From Flavobacteriia bacterium (GTDB lineage: Bacteria; Bacteroidota; Bacteroidia; Flavobacteriales_D; Crocinitomicaceae), in NCBI GenBank assembly GCA_009923965.1, contig RFSL01000057.1, forward strand, positions 1 to 6,367: a stretch of DNA of 6,367 nt. The letters are read 5' to 3'. Below, one piece after another: positions 5,595 to 6,367 of this stretch. Position 1 is the first letter of the stretch; each line of letters starts with the position of its first letter. A model generated the notes under the pieces. That model had not been told where the DNA came from. It made no database searches and saw only the letters and a program-made list of their open reading frames with translations. The translations under genes and the position numbers were made by a program.

Positions 5595-6277
5595 TGGATT
5601 TTTTAACTGGGGAAATTCTTTTGGTTGATAAACCACTCAACTGGACTTCTTTTGATGTTGTTAATAAAATTCGCTGGAATCTCAAGCAAAAACTAAATGT
5701 TAAAAACATCAAAGTTGGGCACGCCGGAACGCTTGATCCCTTGGCAACTGGCTTATTAATTCTATGTACTGGGAAAAACACAAAGCTTATCGAGGGACTT
5801 ACAGGAGCAGCAAAAACATACACCGGAAAATTTCTCCTTGGAAAAACAACCGCATCCTATGACTTGGAAACCCCTTATTCTGCAACATTCCCTACAGAAC
5901 ATATTACAGAAGAATTACTCGAAGAAGCTCGACTTTCATTTCTTGGGATTCAACTCCAAACCCCACCAATTTATTCCGCAAAACAAATAGATGGAAAAAG
6001 AGCTTATGATTATGCGAGGGAAGGAAAGGTAGTTGAAATGAAACAAAATCAAATTGAAATCGATTCATTTACTATTGATACAAAAGCATTTCCGGAAATA
6101 AGCGTAGCAATAAAATGCTCAAAAGGAACCTATATTCGCTCCATTGCCTACGATTTTGGAAAAAAATTAAACAGTGGAGCAACATTGATCGAACTTCGCA
6201 GAACACATTCTGGAGATTTCTCAATAGAAAATGCTAAATCTGTTGACGCTTGGATTAATATCATATGTGAGGCATAA
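5594..6277 (+). CDS. truB: tRNA pseudouridine(55) synthase TruB, PUA-less form
   Basis: TruB converts uridine 55 in the T-loop of most tRNAs to pseudouridine. From the ATG at 5594 the product has 227 residues. Motifs are LVDKPLNWTSFDVV (10-23), GHAGTLDPLATGLL (42-55) with the catalytic Asp48, KTYTGKFLLGKTT (74-86) with Tyr76, PPIYSAKQIDGKRAYDYAREG (begins 124), and CSKGTYIRSIAYDFG (175-189) with Arg182. It ends soon after LRRTHSGDFS (201-210), so the C-terminal PUA domain of the longer E. coli protein (314 residues) is absent, as is usual in Bacteroidota. The frame extends upstream to 5537, but the extra 19 residues lie inside uppP and precede the normal TruB N-terminus. Starting at 5594 gives a TAATG overlap with the uppP stop, which argues for translational coupling. 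The gene ends with tandem TAA codons (6275-6280). Confidence 0.96.
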   Translation: MDFLTGEILLVDKPLNWTSFDVVNKIRWNLKQKLNVKNIKVGHAGTLDPLATGLLILCTGKNTKLIEGLTGAAKTYTGKFLLGKTTASYDLETPYSATFPTEHITEELLEEARLSFLGIQLQTPPIYSAKQIDGKRAYDYAREGKVVEMKQNQIEIDSFTIDTKAFPEISVAIKCSKGTYIRSIAYDFGKKLNSGATLIELRRTHSGDFSIENAKSVDAWINIICEA

Positions 6278-6367
6278 TAATTTATTGAGTATTCGCAATC
6301 GTATTAGTAAAATATTTTAATATAAAAAATCAAGAATTCATTCGAAGTGAGAACTATTTAGTGAATA
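6278..6367. other. AT-rich downstream region with no recognised gene
   Basis: These 90 nt follow truB to the window edge. They contain a second in-frame TAA at 6278-6280 and a 12-bp A/T-only palindrome at 6308-6319 (TAAAATATTTTA), too weak and loop-poor to be called a terminator. I see no TAnnTTTG element on the plus strand and no start codon with a convincing following frame. Whether the operon continues to the right cannot be decided. Confidence 0.5.

Noticed and set aside
6308..6319. A/T palindrome after truB as a transcription terminator
   Set aside because: It has no G or C, leaves almost no loop if fully paired and has no following T run.

Overview
The window is AT-rich, densely packed bacterial DNA that looks like a member of the Bacteroidota, probably a Flavobacteriia-type lineage. 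Four observations support this. The run ftsX, DUF3098 gene, uppP, truB is characteristic of that phylum. TruB lacks the C-terminal PUA domain. None of the seven complete start codons has a convincing Shine-Dalgarno sequence. Two exact copies of the Bacteroidota -7 promoter element TAnnTTTG sit in the first intergenic region. The genus cannot be named from this sequence.

Layout: positions 1-86 probably hold the beginning of a leftward gene with a signal-peptide-like N-terminus, cut by the window edge. Positions 87-225 form a divergent intergenic region with a candidate -7 element on each strand. Positions 226-3478 carry three almost gapless rightward genes. These are a eukaryote-like deoxyribose-phosphate aldolase (deoC), a complete aldehyde dehydrogenase, and a shorter ALDH-related protein that has only the cofactor-binding half of the fold and has lost the catalytic residues. 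The two ALDH genes lie in the same reading frame and are separated by one TAA codon. Together they have the size and domain order of the two-module enzyme ALDH16, so I read them as a split ALDH16.

After a 97-nt gap, positions 3576-6277 carry a second rightward cluster: ftsX (division/envelope ABC permease), a small DUF3098 membrane protein, uppP (undecaprenyl-diphosphate phosphatase) and truB (tRNA pseudouridine 55 synthase). Spacers are 6 nt, 9 nt and a 1-nt overlap. The last 90 nt hold no recognisable gene.

Functional reading: in the first cluster DeoC would split 2-deoxyribose-5-phosphate into glyceraldehyde-3-phosphate and acetaldehyde. The neighbouring ALDH could oxidise acetaldehyde or a related aldehyde, with the inactive module as a structural partner. 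The second cluster is housekeeping: cell division and envelope, lipid-carrier recycling for peptidoglycan, and tRNA modification. The most interesting object is the split ALDH16-like pair beside deoC. I found no mobile element, CRISPR array, RNA gene or clear terminator.
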